This document shows positions 42,818-51,497 of a stretch of DNA of 64,000 nt, in pieces. The notes beneath the pieces were generated by a model. The model was not told the origin of the DNA. It was given only the letters and a program-made list of their open reading frames with translations, and ran no database searches. Source of the DNA: Clostridium scatologenes (GTDB lineage Bacteria > Bacillota > Clostridia > Clostridiales > Clostridiaceae); contig NZ_CP009933.1 in the NCBI RefSeq assembly GCF_000968375.1, positions 3,162,001 through 3,226,000 of the forward strand, written 5' to 3'. The stretch's first letter is position 1; each line of letters begins with the position of its first letter. Made by a program: the position numbers and the translations under genes.

Positions 42818-44248
42818 ATGAATATTTCTTTAATCATAGTTGCATTATATATAATAATACTTTTTATAATAAGCTTTTTTGCTAAAAAAAGAGCTGGTAA
42901 AGGCAGTGAAAGTTATACTCTGGCAGGCAGAAAATTAACTGTACCTCTTGTAACTTGTTCACTTATAGGTCTTGCTATAGGAGGTTCTTCCACTATAGGA
43001 GTTGCTGAACAAGCTTATAGTTTGGGGCTTTCAGCTGGATGGTACAATGTTGCTTGGGGATTTGGAGCTATAGTAATGGGGCTTGCTTTAGCTGGTAAAT
43101 ATAGAGATTTTAATGTTTCAACTGTACCTGAGCTTTTTGGTAGATTTTATGATAAAAAAAGTAGAGTTGCATGTGTTATTTGCCAAATAATTATTCAAGT
43201 TGTAGTTGTATCTCTTCAATACATCGCTGGTGGTGCAATTTTATCGTCATTATTACCAGGAGTATTTACATTAAAAACTGGTATGATAATAAGTGCTTGC
43301 GTATTTATAGGCATAACCTTTATAGGTGGTATGTGGTCTGCTGGATTATGTAATTTGTTTAATGTACCTCTAAAATATATAGGTATTATCCTATGTACAG
43401 TACTAGCTGTATCCTCTAGAGGAGGTTTGCACAACTTAAGTCAACAGCTTCCTCATAATGTTCCTTACTTTAATTTTATACAAGGAACAGGTATATGGGT
43501 TGTACTTAGCTGGATATTAATAATGACTACTCAAGCCATGTCAATGCAAGGTCCTGTACAATTGACTTTTGCTGCTAAAGATGCAAAAACTGCGAGAAAT
43601 GGATTTATACTTGGAGGATTACTTATGATTCCTATAGGATTTTTGTGTGCTCTAATAGGAATGTCAGCTAGAACAGCTTTTCCAGGAGTAAGTGCTACTA
43701 TGGCATTACCTAAAATGATATTGTCTTTAAATCCATTAGTAGCTGGAATAACCCTTGCAGCACTTTGGGCAGCCGATGTATCATCTGCTTGTAGTATGCT
43801 TTTAGGGTCTGCCACTCTTATTTCTCATGATGTTTACAAGGAATTTATTAATCCTAAGGCTGATGATAAAAAACTTTTAGTTATAAATAAAATACTTGTT
43901 TGTATTTTAGGAGTAATAACCTTTGTATTGGCTTTATCTATAGGCGGCATTTTAAAAACTATATCAATAGGCTTAAGTTTATCTACAGCATTTACTGTTA
44001 CATTTTTATTTACTATATTTTTACCTAAGCTTTGTAGAAGAAACTCAGCATTTTGCACTATCATAGTTGGAATAGTAACTCTTTTCTTATGGCAGCTTGT
44101 ACCTGCAGTAAGAATTTTCCCACATGTTATATTTATGGAGTGGTTAACATGTCTATCTACATTTTTATTAGTAGCAATATTTGATAAAGAAATTTTAAAA
44201 AATATTCAAGTACCAATAAATAAATCTGCTTTACCTAAAGTAGAATAA
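42818..44248 (+). CDS. sodium:solute symporter (SSS family)
   Basis: A 476-residue protein with about 13 membrane helices. SSS hallmarks include SFFAKKRAGKGSESYTLAGRKLTVPLV, GGSSTIGVAEQAYSLGLSAGWYNVAWGFGAI, FGRFYDKKSRVACV and the WAADVSSACSMLLGSATLISHDVY segment containing the conserved sodium-site serines. Control by a T-box indicates an amino-acid substrate. The specifier is ambiguous between isoleucine and tyrosine codons, so the amino acid is not settled. GGGGG precedes the ATG. Confidence 0.92.
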   Translation: MNISLIIVALYIIILFIISFFAKKRAGKGSESYTLAGRKLTVPLVTCSLIGLAIGGSSTIGVAEQAYSLGLSAGWYNVAWGFGAIVMGLALAGKYRDFNVSTVPELFGRFYDKKSRVACVICQIIIQVVVVSLQYIAGGAILSSLLPGVFTLKTGMIISACVFIGITFIGGMWSAGLCNLFNVPLKYIGIILCTVLAVSSRGGLHNLSQQLPHNVPYFNFIQGTGIWVVLSWILIMTTQAMSMQGPVQLTFAAKDAKTARNGFILGGLLMIPIGFLCALIGMSARTAFPGVSATMALPKMILSLNPLVAGITLAALWAADVSSACSMLLGSATLISHDVYKEFINPKADDKKLLVINKILVCILGVITFVLALSIGGILKTISIGLSLSTAFTVTFLFTIFLPKLCRRNSAFCTIIVGIVTLFLWQLVPAVRIFPHVIFMEWLTCLSTFLLVAIFDKEILKNIQVPINKSALPKVE

Positions 44249-44346
44249 TATAAAAAGATATACTAATTAAAAGAATTCAAATCTTAAATAAATAAACATG
44301 ATTGGCATGTTCAAGTTAACAATTAAAATTTAATCTTAATTAAAAA

Positions 44347-44428
44347 GTAGAGCTGCGGCATTAAGAATAAATACTACAATATATTGTATGTAAATTTCTT
44401 ACCACCACAGCTTTACTTCACTTTTATT
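44347..44428 (+). terminator. terminator of the SSS transporter gene
   Basis: GTAGAGCTG (44347-44355) pairs with CAGCTTTAC (44408-44416), followed by TTCACTTTTATT. The loop is long and holds an AT-rich arm. It lies about 100 bases after the stop. Confidence 0.5.
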
Positions 44429-44534
44429 ATTCAGCCATATCGTATATTTAAGCATTGTTCAAGAAATTAAATGCTTAATGTATACTTTTGTACTAACATT
44501 AGTAAAAGTTAATCAACTTGGTGCATAATGTGAA

Positions 44535-45698
44535 CTATAGTGCTGCTTTAAATATATTTAATACATCTTTTTCATCTAAAGCTTTAATAACACCAATCTT
44601 TCCTCTACTTACAGATTTCTTTGCCATTTCTTCTAATCTATCTTCCCCTATACCAACTTCTTTTAAAGTTGTAGGTAATCCTAGAGAAACAAAGTATTCC
44701 TTAGTTTTCTCAATAGCTTCATTAGCTATTGACATCTTATCATGATTTTTATCTATTCCCCAAACATTTACTCCATATTCAACAAAGTTATCTACAGTAT
44801 TTTCATCTAAAACATACTTCATCCAATGTGGAGTTAGAATTGCAAGTCCTACTCCATGAGTAATATCATATATTGCACTTAATTCATGCTCCATTGGATG
44901 AACAGCCCAGTTACGTGTTTTTCCATATGCTAGTAATCCATTTATAGCTAAGCTTGAAGCCCACATTAGGTTAGCTCTTGCTTCATAATTTTCAGGATCT
45001 TTAACTGCTTTTACACCATATTCTATACAAGTCTTAAGAATGGCTTCTGATATTCTATTTTGTATAAATGTTTCCCTTGTATTAGTAAAATAAGATTCAA
45101 AAGTATGACTCATTATATCAGCTGTTCCAGATGCTGTTTGATTGGCAGGTACTGAAAAAGTATATTCAGGATCTAAAACGGAAAATTTAGGTGCCATATC
45201 AGGATGAGATGTTCCTAGTTTTTCATTAGTTTCAGTATTTGAGATTACAGCAAATACATCCATTTCTGAACCTGTTGCAGCTAGAGTTAATATAGATGCA
45301 ATAGGAAGAACTTTTTTTATCTTTCTTGGATTAACTACAATGTCCCATGGATCACCTTCATAATAATATCCTGCCGCTATAGCTTTAGCACAATCAATTG
45401 AGCTACCACCACCTACTGCAAGTACAAAATCTATATTATTATCCTTACATATTTTTATACCTTTTCTTACTGTTGTTATTCTTGGATTTGGTTCTACACC
45501 AGAAAGTTCACAAAAATCAATGTTTTCTTCTTTTAAAATATTAACTATCTTATCATATATACCATTTCTTTTTATACTTCCTCCTCCATAAACAATTAAA
45601 ACTTTAGATCCATATTGTTTTATATTAGTACCAAGTACTTTTATTCGTCCTTTCCCAAAAAATACTTTTGTAGGAATTGAATAGTTGAAGTTTTGCAT
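44535..45698 (-). CDS. iron-containing alcohol dehydrogenase, butanol dehydrogenase-like
   Basis: A 387-residue group III alcohol dehydrogenase beginning MQNFNYSIPTKVFFGKGRI. It has VYGGGSIKRNGIYDKI (nucleotide-binding), LAVGGGSSIDCAKAIA, the DxxSHTFESY and DITHGVGLAILTPHW metal motifs. It is close to BDH/YqhD enzymes that reduce aldehydes with NAD(P)H. AAAGGGG precedes the ATG. The 309-base gap 45699-46007 upstream is AT-rich with a weak promoter-like TGATATTAT near the centre; no sigma-54 motif was seen. Confidence 0.93.
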   Translation of the reverse strand: MQNFNYSIPTKVFFGKGRIKVLGTNIKQYGSKVLIVYGGGSIKRNGIYDKIVNILKEENIDFCELSGVEPNPRITTVRKGIKICKDNNIDFVLAVGGGSSIDCAKAIAAGYYYEGDPWDIVVNPRKIKKVLPIASILTLAATGSEMDVFAVISNTETNEKLGTSHPDMAPKFSVLDPEYTFSVPANQTASGTADIMSHTFESYFTNTRETFIQNRISEAILKTCIEYGVKAVKDPENYEARANLMWASSLAINGLLAYGKTRNWAVHPMEHELSAIYDITHGVGLAILTPHWMKYVLDENTVDNFVEYGVNVWGIDKNHDKMSIANEAIEKTKEYFVSLGLPTTLKEVGIGEDRLEEMAKKSVSRGKIGVIKALDEKDVLNIFKAAL

Positions 45699-45975
45699 GA
45701 TTTGATACCCCTTTCTATTAATGACTTATCTTTTTGATTTTAATAAATTTTAATTAAATATAGGATATAATTATTAACTTGTTAAATAATTTACCCTCAA
45801 TTAAAATAATATCATCTTATTTCATTTTTTGCTACATTTTGCTTTATATTTAGTATAAACTTTGATTAGGCAAATAAATCTGCAAATCGTTAAAAATACT
45901 TAATTTCTTTACAAAAAATTTCAAACTAAACTGTTGTAACATTAACCAAATTACTTACAAATTGAAGATAAAAAT

Positions 45976-46000
45976 AAAAAGACATTTTAAATGCCTTTTT
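45976..46000 (-). terminator. terminator after the YkuK-like gene
   Basis: On the minus strand AAAAAGGCATTT and AAATGTCTTTTT form a stem with one G-U pair, followed by ATTTTTATC. It lies just past the stop at 46008. Confidence 0.65.
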
Positions 46001-46007
46001 TACAATA

Positions 46008-46469
46008 CTATTTAGAATACCTATTTGCTATGGATGATGCTGCATATGAATATGGCTTTGTTTTACAATTAAAACCACAAGAATTTATCCATGATGTAAT
46101 TTCAGCTATAACCTTAGATGAAGGTCCATTATCTCCAGCATCTACATGTATAGATATATCATATTTAAAGTATTTATCTTCAAATAGTTCCACAAATTTC
46201 GTAGCAATATTAATACTTATATTTGTTTCATAAAAAATTTTTTGACGTATATTGGTAATTTTGCTTACTCTTTTAGTATCATAAAAAAATATTCCACCAT
46301 TTCCCACCCTATGAACAGCTACTACTATAACTACTTTAGTTAAATCAAAATTTTGTGAATCAGTACCTATAGATATTTTATATTCTTTTTCTGGTCTTTC
46401 ACTAACATAGTTCTTAATTAATTCAACCATATTTTTAAAATCAACTTCACCATAAGTTATACTTTTCAT
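46008..46469 (-). CDS. DUF458/YkuK-like RNase H-fold protein
   Basis: A 153-residue protein with IGTDSQNF near the start, VVIVVAVHRVGNGGIFFYDTKRV, then ISIHVDAGDNGPSSKVIAEITSWINSCGFNCKTKPYSYAASSIANRY. The DSQ and DxGxxG-S aspartates fit the RNase H-like fold of YkuK/DUF458. Function is unknown; in Bacillus it is linked to sporulation and phage resistance in name only. AAGGGG precedes the ATG. Confidence 0.8.
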   Translation of the reverse strand: MKSITYGEVDFKNMVELIKNYVSERPEKEYKISIGTDSQNFDLTKVVIVVAVHRVGNGGIFFYDTKRVSKITNIRQKIFYETNISINIATKFVELFEDKYFKYDISIHVDAGDNGPSSKVIAEITSWINSCGFNCKTKPYSYAASSIANRYSK

Positions 46470-46560
46470 TTAAAATCATTCCCCTTATTATAAAGTATAA
46501 TTATTATATTATATTAATTTTTAGCAATTTAAGTTCATTTAAAAATATTATAATTTTAAA

Positions 46561-46713
46561 CTAGTCAACTATTTTATTAATCAATTTTTCAATTTCATTC
46601 TCTGTTGCTATTCCCATTTCAATTGACTTTTTTATATTATGTATAATATATTCTTCTGAAACTTTTGATGCATCAGACAAATTTTTAATCATATTCATAA
46701 GTTTATCACTCAT
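46561..46713 (-). CDS. small hypothetical protein
   Basis: A 50-residue acidic helical protein, MSDKLMNMIKNLSDASK then EEYIIHNIKKSIEMGIATENEIEKLINKIVD. GAGGTG lies seven bases before the ATG. It ends 91 bases before the start of the YkuK-like gene, so it may be co-transcribed with it. No family is recognised. Confidence 0.55.
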   Translation of the reverse strand: MSDKLMNMIKNLSDASKVSEEYIIHNIKKSIEMGIATENEIEKLINKIVD

Positions 46714-46798
46714 ATTAACACCTCATTTATTGATATTTTTAATTTTATTATAAATCACTATTTTTATGTAATTATTAATTTGGTGTTAAAATATCGTA

Positions 46799-47173
46799 TT
46801 ATTTCTTTGTAAATTCTGAATTTTCGTATATATTCCCTACAATTATTATATTACCATTTAACATTTGAATATATAAATATTCATTTTCCACATAAAATCC
46901 ATATAAATCAGTGGAATCACTAAGTTCCCCACATTCTCCAATATACTTTGAAAAGCTATATTTTCCAAACCTCACTGGAAGTTTTAATGAAATTTTTTCA
47001 TTATTTATAGCAATTATATCTCCTTCATAAATTTCTATACTATTCTTATCCTTAAGACCTGTATATTGCAATATTTCACATTTTTCATCTATACCTTGTT
47101 CTTTCATATCGTATATAAAAAAAGGCTTACTAATTGTAAAACCATTCCAAATTTTAAATTTAAATTCTCTCAT
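46799..47173 (-). CDS. YopX-family protein of phage type
   Basis: A 124-residue protein. REFKFKIWN at the start, then ILQYTGLKDKNSIEIYEGDIIAINN, is diagnostic of YopX, known from SPbeta and other phages. The C-terminus has GNIYEN. AAGGGAG precedes the ATG. No other phage genes flank it, so it is probably a remnant or a domesticated copy. YopX function is unknown. Confidence 0.88.
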   Translation of the reverse strand: MREFKFKIWNGFTISKPFFIYDMKEQGIDEKCEILQYTGLKDKNSIEIYEGDIIAINNEKISLKLPVRFGKYSFSKYIGECGELSDSTDLYGFYVENEYLYIQMLNGNIIIVGNIYENSEFTKK

Positions 47174-47574
47174 TTTATATCTCCCTTATTATTAAGCTTC
47201 TTCACTTAATAATATTATAGCATTTAAATTTTGTTTCTTAAATGAAAACAACCATTAGTTCTTAAACTAATAGCCATTTTCAAACGTTGTATATATAATA
47301 AAGGGGGACTTTATTATCTTTTATTTTTCTCCAAGTTTTAATAACTTAGTGTAATTATTATTATATATGCTAATTGTTACAATACTGTGTCATAATAGTT
47401 AATCAATTATTTATATTTTTAAAACATTTTATGAATAGGTTGAAATACTACAAGTACAATCTATTTTATTATCTTATAATACTTAACTTCCACTTGAATT
47501 AACCATTTGTTTAAACGTAAAATTATAGAATAAGCAATATTTAAGTAGCAATTCTATATTACATTAAAAGGATA
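47174..47574. other. intergenic region
   Basis: A 401-base gap between divergent genes. It holds an imperfect hairpin at about 47243-47282 with inner stem ATTAGTT-ctta-AACTAAT and outer GAAAA/TTTTC-like arms. The remainder is AT-rich. The regulator ATG at 47584 is preceded by AAAGGATAG. I see no gene, T-box or sigma-54 promoter here. Confidence 0.5.
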
Positions 47575-47583
47575 GTGATATTT

Positions 47584-49161
47584 ATGAAAAATTATTTAAG
47601 GCTCGAAATAATATCTAAAGATAGACTTGGGATGGTTTTAGATATTTTAAAAAAACTTTATGAAAACAACATAAGCATTCATTCACTAGAAGTCTTTCCA
47701 AACAAAGTATATATAAAGGTAGAAAATTTACAAGAATTAGCTAAAAAAATAAGTATCATAAAAAAACTACTTAACATAGATGGTGTTCTGAATGTAGAAG
47801 AAGTTGAGCTACTTTCTTACGAAAAAAACGAAAGAAAACTTCTTGCCATTATTGATGCTGTCCAAGATGGTATATTAGCAATAAATCACAATGAACAAGT
47901 AGAACTTTTTAATAATTATTGCGAAAAAATATTTAATACAAAAAAAGAATGTATAGTTGGGAAAAATGTAAAGCAACTTTTAGGTTATGATGAACCTATT
48001 ATTAATCTTTTAAAAACTGGTAAGGATTATGATAACATTGAAGTATTTACAAAAAATACTAAAGGTAATTTTCACTACATTACTTCAGGACGTTCTGTAA
48101 AGGATGACAATGGACAAACTTTAGCTGCAGTTGCATCCCTGAAAGACATAGATGAAGCTATAGAAATGACAAATGTTATTATCTCTAAAGAAGATTTAGC
48201 TTTTAAAGATATTATAGGAAATAGTGCTTCCATGATAAATATAAGAAAAATATGCACAGCTGTTGCAAATGGTAATTCTACCATACTTCTTCGTGGTGAA
48301 AGTGGCACTGGAAAAGAATTATTTGCAAAAGCTATACATAAATTAAGTTCAAGATCCAATAAAAACTTTCTCGCTATAAATTGTGCAGCTCTTCCTGATA
48401 ACCTTATAGAAAGTGAACTTTTTGGATATGAAAAAGGTAGTTTTACTGGAGCTACTGAAAAAGGTAAGGATGGTTTATTCAAAGCAGCACATAATGGTAC
48501 CTTATTTCTAGATGAGATTGGTGAGTTATCACTTCCTCTTCAAGCAAAGCTTTTAAGGGTTTTGCAAGAAGGTACCATAAGAAAAATAGGTAGTAACATA
48601 GAACAAAAAATAGATGTAAGGATAATTGCAGCAACTAATAGAAATTTAGAAGATATGATTAGTAAAAATACTTTTAGAGAAGATTTATATTATAGACTTA
48701 ATGTAATACCTATATATATTCCTTGCCTTAAAGATAGGATTGAAGATATACCTATGTTAGTTAACTTTTTTATAAAAAACTTGAATAAACAAATGGGAAA
48801 AAACATAAAAGGTGCTGAAATGGCCTTTATGGAAAAACTTGCAAATTCTAATTGGCCTGGTAATATACGTGAATTAAAAAATGTTGTAGAAAGAGCTATG
48901 AATCTATGTCATGGAAGTCTTCTCAAAGAAGAAAACTTAATTATGGACTTCGAAAAAAATTCGAATCATAAAACACCATCAGATGACTATGAATTCAATT
49001 TTAATTTTAAATTAAAAGATGTAGTTGAAGATGCTGAAAAAAAAGCTCTTATTTCAGCTATAAAAAAATATAAAAGTTGCAGGAAAGCTGCCAAAGCTCT
49101 TGGAGTATCTCATACTACTATAATAAATAAATTGAATAAATACAAAATAGATTTTCATTAA
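47584..49161 (+). CDS. TyrR-like sigma-54-dependent activator (ACT-PAS-AAA-HTH)
   Basis: A 525-residue activator. The N-terminal ACT domain starts NYLRLEIISKDRLGMVLDIL, strikingly like TyrR. A PAS domain (residues about 85-190) follows, then the AAA+ domain with Walker A GESGTGKE, Walker B GTLFLDEIGEL, and the sigma-54 contact loop as GSFTGA in place of the usual GAFTGA. The Fis-type HTH is at the C-terminus (SCRKAAKALGVSHTTIINKLNKYKI). It lies just before methionine gamma-lyase with TyrR boxes and a -24/-12 promoter between, so that gene is its likely target. The ACT ligand is probably an amino acid. The ATG at 47584 is preferred over the GTG at 47575. Confidence 0.9.
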   Translation: MKNYLRLEIISKDRLGMVLDILKKLYENNISIHSLEVFPNKVYIKVENLQELAKKISIIKKLLNIDGVLNVEEVELLSYEKNERKLLAIIDAVQDGILAINHNEQVELFNNYCEKIFNTKKECIVGKNVKQLLGYDEPIINLLKTGKDYDNIEVFTKNTKGNFHYITSGRSVKDDNGQTLAAVASLKDIDEAIEMTNVIISKEDLAFKDIIGNSASMINIRKICTAVANGNSTILLRGESGTGKELFAKAIHKLSSRSNKNFLAINCAALPDNLIESELFGYEKGSFTGATEKGKDGLFKAAHNGTLFLDEIGELSLPLQAKLLRVLQEGTIRKIGSNIEQKIDVRIIAATNRNLEDMISKNTFREDLYYRLNVIPIYIPCLKDRIEDIPMLVNFFIKNLNKQMGKNIKGAEMAFMEKLANSNWPGNIRELKNVVERAMNLCHGSLLKEENLIMDFEKNSNHKTPSDDYEFNFNFKLKDVVEDAEKKALISAIKKYKSCRKAAKALGVSHTTIINKLNKYKIDFH

Positions 49162-49196
49162 ATATTCCATATATTTTTATATGAATTCTTAAAAAC

Positions 49197-49234
49197 TGTA
49201 AATATTTTTTTACAAGTGTAAATAAAACTTTACA
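49197..49234. promoter_or_regulatory. two perfect TyrR boxes
   Basis: TGTAAATATTTTTTTACA (49197-49214) and TGTAAATAAAACTTTACA (49217-49234) both match TGTAAA-N6-TTTACA exactly. They are 20 bases apart start to start, two helical turns, so dimers would lie on one face. They sit about 65-105 bases upstream of the sigma-54 promoter, a typical UAS distance. Confidence 0.85.
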
Positions 49235-49295
49235 CTTTCTAAAGAAAAGTGGTTGAAAACATTTACATTATATTGCTAACTCCCTTCCTGTGATA

Positions 49296-49312
49296 TTGGC
49301 ACAAAATTTGCT
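49296..49312 (+). promoter_or_regulatory. sigma-54 promoter of methionine gamma-lyase
   Basis: TTGGCACAAAATTTGCT matches TGGCAC-N5-TTGCW perfectly (TGGCAC 49297-49302, TTGC 49308-49311), about 47 bases before the ATG. Confidence 0.93.
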
Positions 49313-49358
49313 TTTATATTTATTGTAAATAAAAACATTTAGGGAGGTTAAAATTCTT

Positions 49359-50561
49359 ATGGAAGATATTAAAAAAATGGGATTTAACACATTAGCAATA
49401 CATGGTGGTCATGTTGGTGATAAACAATTTGGATCTTTAGCTACTCCAATATATCAAACATCAACTTTTATATTTGATTCAGCTGAGCAAGGCGGAAAAA
49501 GATTTGCTGGTGAAGAAAACGGTTATATATATTCTAGACTTGGAAATCCAACTTGTTCAGAAGTTGAAGATAAATTAGCTTTATTAGAAGGTGCTGAAGC
49601 TGCTGTATCTACTGCATCTGGTATGGGCGCAATTTCTGCTGCACTTTGGACTGCACTTAAAGCTGGTGATCATGTGGTTGCATCAGATACTTTATATGGA
49701 TGCACTTTTGCTCTTTTAAATCATGGTCTTACAAGATTTGGCGTTGATGTAACATTTGTTGATGCAACAAATATTGAAGACATAAAAAAAGCATTAAAAC
49801 CAAATACAAAAGTTGTTTATCTTGAAACTCCAGCAAACCCAACATTAAAAATTAATGATATTAAAAAAATATCTACTGTAGCTCATGAAAATAATAAGGA
49901 TTGTCTTGTATTTGTAGATAATACATTCTGTACTCCTTATATTCAAAGGCCTCTAGAATTGGGTGCGGACGTAGTTGTTCATTCTGCAACTAAATACTTA
50001 AATGGACATGGAGATGTTATCGCTGGATTCGCAGTTGGCAAAAAAGAATTCATAGATCAAGTTAAACTTTTTGGATTAAAAGATATGACTGGCGCAGTAC
50101 TTAGTCCTTTTAATGCATACCTTATTATAAGAGGTATGAAAACTTTGCCTATAAGAATGGAAAGACATTGCGAAAATGCTATGAAGGTTGCTAAATTCTT
50201 AGAAGCACATCCTGCTATTTCAAAAGTGTATTATCCTGGTCTTGAAAGTTTCGAATATAATGGCCTTGCTAAATCTCAAATGAAACTTCCAGGTGCTATG
50301 ATTTCCTTTGAATTAAAAGGTGGCGTGGCAGAAGGTGCTCTAGTTATGAACAGTTTAAAACTAGCAACTCTTGCCGTAAGCTTAGGGGATTCTGAAACTC
50401 TTATTGAGCATCCTGCTTCCATGACTCACTCACCATATTCAGCAGAAGAAAGACATGCTGCTGGAATAAGCGATGGTCTTGTAAGATTATCCGTTGGTCT
50501 AGAAGATGCAGAAGACATAATAAGTGATCTAAAACAAGCTCTTGATTTAATAGTAAAATAA
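49359..50561 (+). CDS. megL: methionine gamma-lyase
   Basis: A 400-residue PLP enzyme of the Cys/Met metabolism family. TSTFIFDSAEQGGKRFAGEENGYIYSRLGNPT binds PLP, and VHSATKYLNGHGDVIAG holds the PLP lysine. C115 in TLYGCTFALL matches the catalytic cysteine that marks methionine gamma-lyases from cystathionine lyases. It breaks methionine into methanethiol, ammonia and 2-oxobutyrate. It has a -24/-12 promoter and a strong ribosome site, and a terminator follows it. Confidence 0.92.
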   Translation: MEDIKKMGFNTLAIHGGHVGDKQFGSLATPIYQTSTFIFDSAEQGGKRFAGEENGYIYSRLGNPTCSEVEDKLALLEGAEAAVSTASGMGAISAALWTALKAGDHVVASDTLYGCTFALLNHGLTRFGVDVTFVDATNIEDIKKALKPNTKVVYLETPANPTLKINDIKKISTVAHENNKDCLVFVDNTFCTPYIQRPLELGADVVVHSATKYLNGHGDVIAGFAVGKKEFIDQVKLFGLKDMTGAVLSPFNAYLIIRGMKTLPIRMERHCENAMKVAKFLEAHPAISKVYYPGLESFEYNGLAKSQMKLPGAMISFELKGGVAEGALVMNSLKLATLAVSLGDSETLIEHPASMTHSPYSAEERHAAGISDGLVRLSVGLEDAEDIISDLKQALDLIVK

Positions 50562-50653
50562 ATTTAATATTTTACTCAAAATTTTAATACAGATATCTAA
50601 AAATTTAAACTCCATAAAAACTTATAATAGCACTTTAAATAATCATTAAAATT

Positions 50654-50700
50654 AAGGACTTACTAATAAATATTATATTCATTAGTAAGTCCTTATTTTA
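50654..50700 (+). terminator. terminator of methionine gamma-lyase
   Basis: A perfect 14-bp stem AAGGACTTACTAAT (50654-50667) with ATTAGTAAGTCCTT (50681-50694), then ATTTTA. Confidence 0.85.
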
Positions 50701-50771
50701 AAATTAATTAACGCTCTTATCAAGTGATTCTTTATGTAAATTATTTATCTTAATTAATAATTTATGTACTT

Positions 50772-51416
50772 CTATTGTATATTAGATATTATATCTTCCA
50801 TTTCTTCAACAGCTTTTTCTATTGCTGCTTCTCTTCCAATTGATGGCATGTCGACCCCTTCAACCATTATTTTATCGAACCTGCTTATTCCTAAAAACTT
50901 AAATGTATCATGAATGTAATTTACTCCATGATTAATTTTACCTGAAAAAATTTTAGGATATACCCCTCCTGAAGATTGTATATACACCATTTTTCTTTCC
51001 TTATCATCAAGCAAACCTTTAACCTTATCAGGAGTTACACTAATAACTTTGTTGTTAAGTATGATACAATCAATATAGGTCTTTAACTTAGCTGGAAACA
51101 TCACACTCCACATAGGTGCTGCAATTACATAAACATCTGCACTTAAAAATTGATCACATAATTCATTTATTCTATCTACAGCTAATTTATCATCTTGTGA
51201 CAATGCTTCATATTCCTGACCTGAAACCAATTCTGCTCTGCATTTAAAATATTTATAATTCATCTCAGGAATATATTCATTATAAATATCAAGCTCCATT
51301 AATTGATACTCTGAATATTGTTCTATAAATCTATCAACAAATTCTCTACCTACAGCCTTACTAGTAGACATTTCTTCTGGTTTTGTACTGGCAGTAATAT
51401 ACAATAACTTTTTCAA
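50772..51416 (-). CDS. azoR: FMN-dependent NAD(P)H azoreductase-like protein
   Basis: A 214-residue flavodoxin-fold protein: KKLLYITASTKPEEMSTSKAVGREFVDRF, VYVIAAPMWSVMFPAKLKTYIDCI and YIQSSGGVYPK. These are the FMN and NAD(P)H contacts of AzoR. It reduces quinones or azo compounds; the natural substrate is unknown. The start is TTG after AAGGAGATGATTTGA. It stands alone between methionine gamma-lyase and the histidine kinase. Confidence 0.85.
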   Translation of the reverse strand: MKKLLYITASTKPEEMSTSKAVGREFVDRFIEQYSEYQLMELDIYNEYIPEMNYKYFKCRAELVSGQEYEALSQDDKLAVDRINELCDQFLSADVYVIAAPMWSVMFPAKLKTYIDCIILNNKVISVTPDKVKGLLDDKERKMVYIQSSGGVYPKIFSGKINHGVNYIHDTFKFLGISRFDKIMVEGVDMPSIGREAAIEKAVEEMEDIISNIQ

Positions 51417-51497
51417 TCAAATCATCTCCTTGAGTTTATATTTATTTTTCGCTCAAGGATTGAATTTATGCATCTTATATAAAAATTTGAAAGTATT

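Noticed and set aside
45699..46007. Sigma-54 promoter before the first alcohol dehydrogenase
   Set aside because: No TGGC-N7-TTGC pattern was found on the minus strand, unlike the second alcohol dehydrogenase.
47243..47282. Hairpin upstream of the YopX-like gene as a terminator
   Set aside because: No gene ends there on either strand and no T-run follows, so it was left as an unassigned hairpin.
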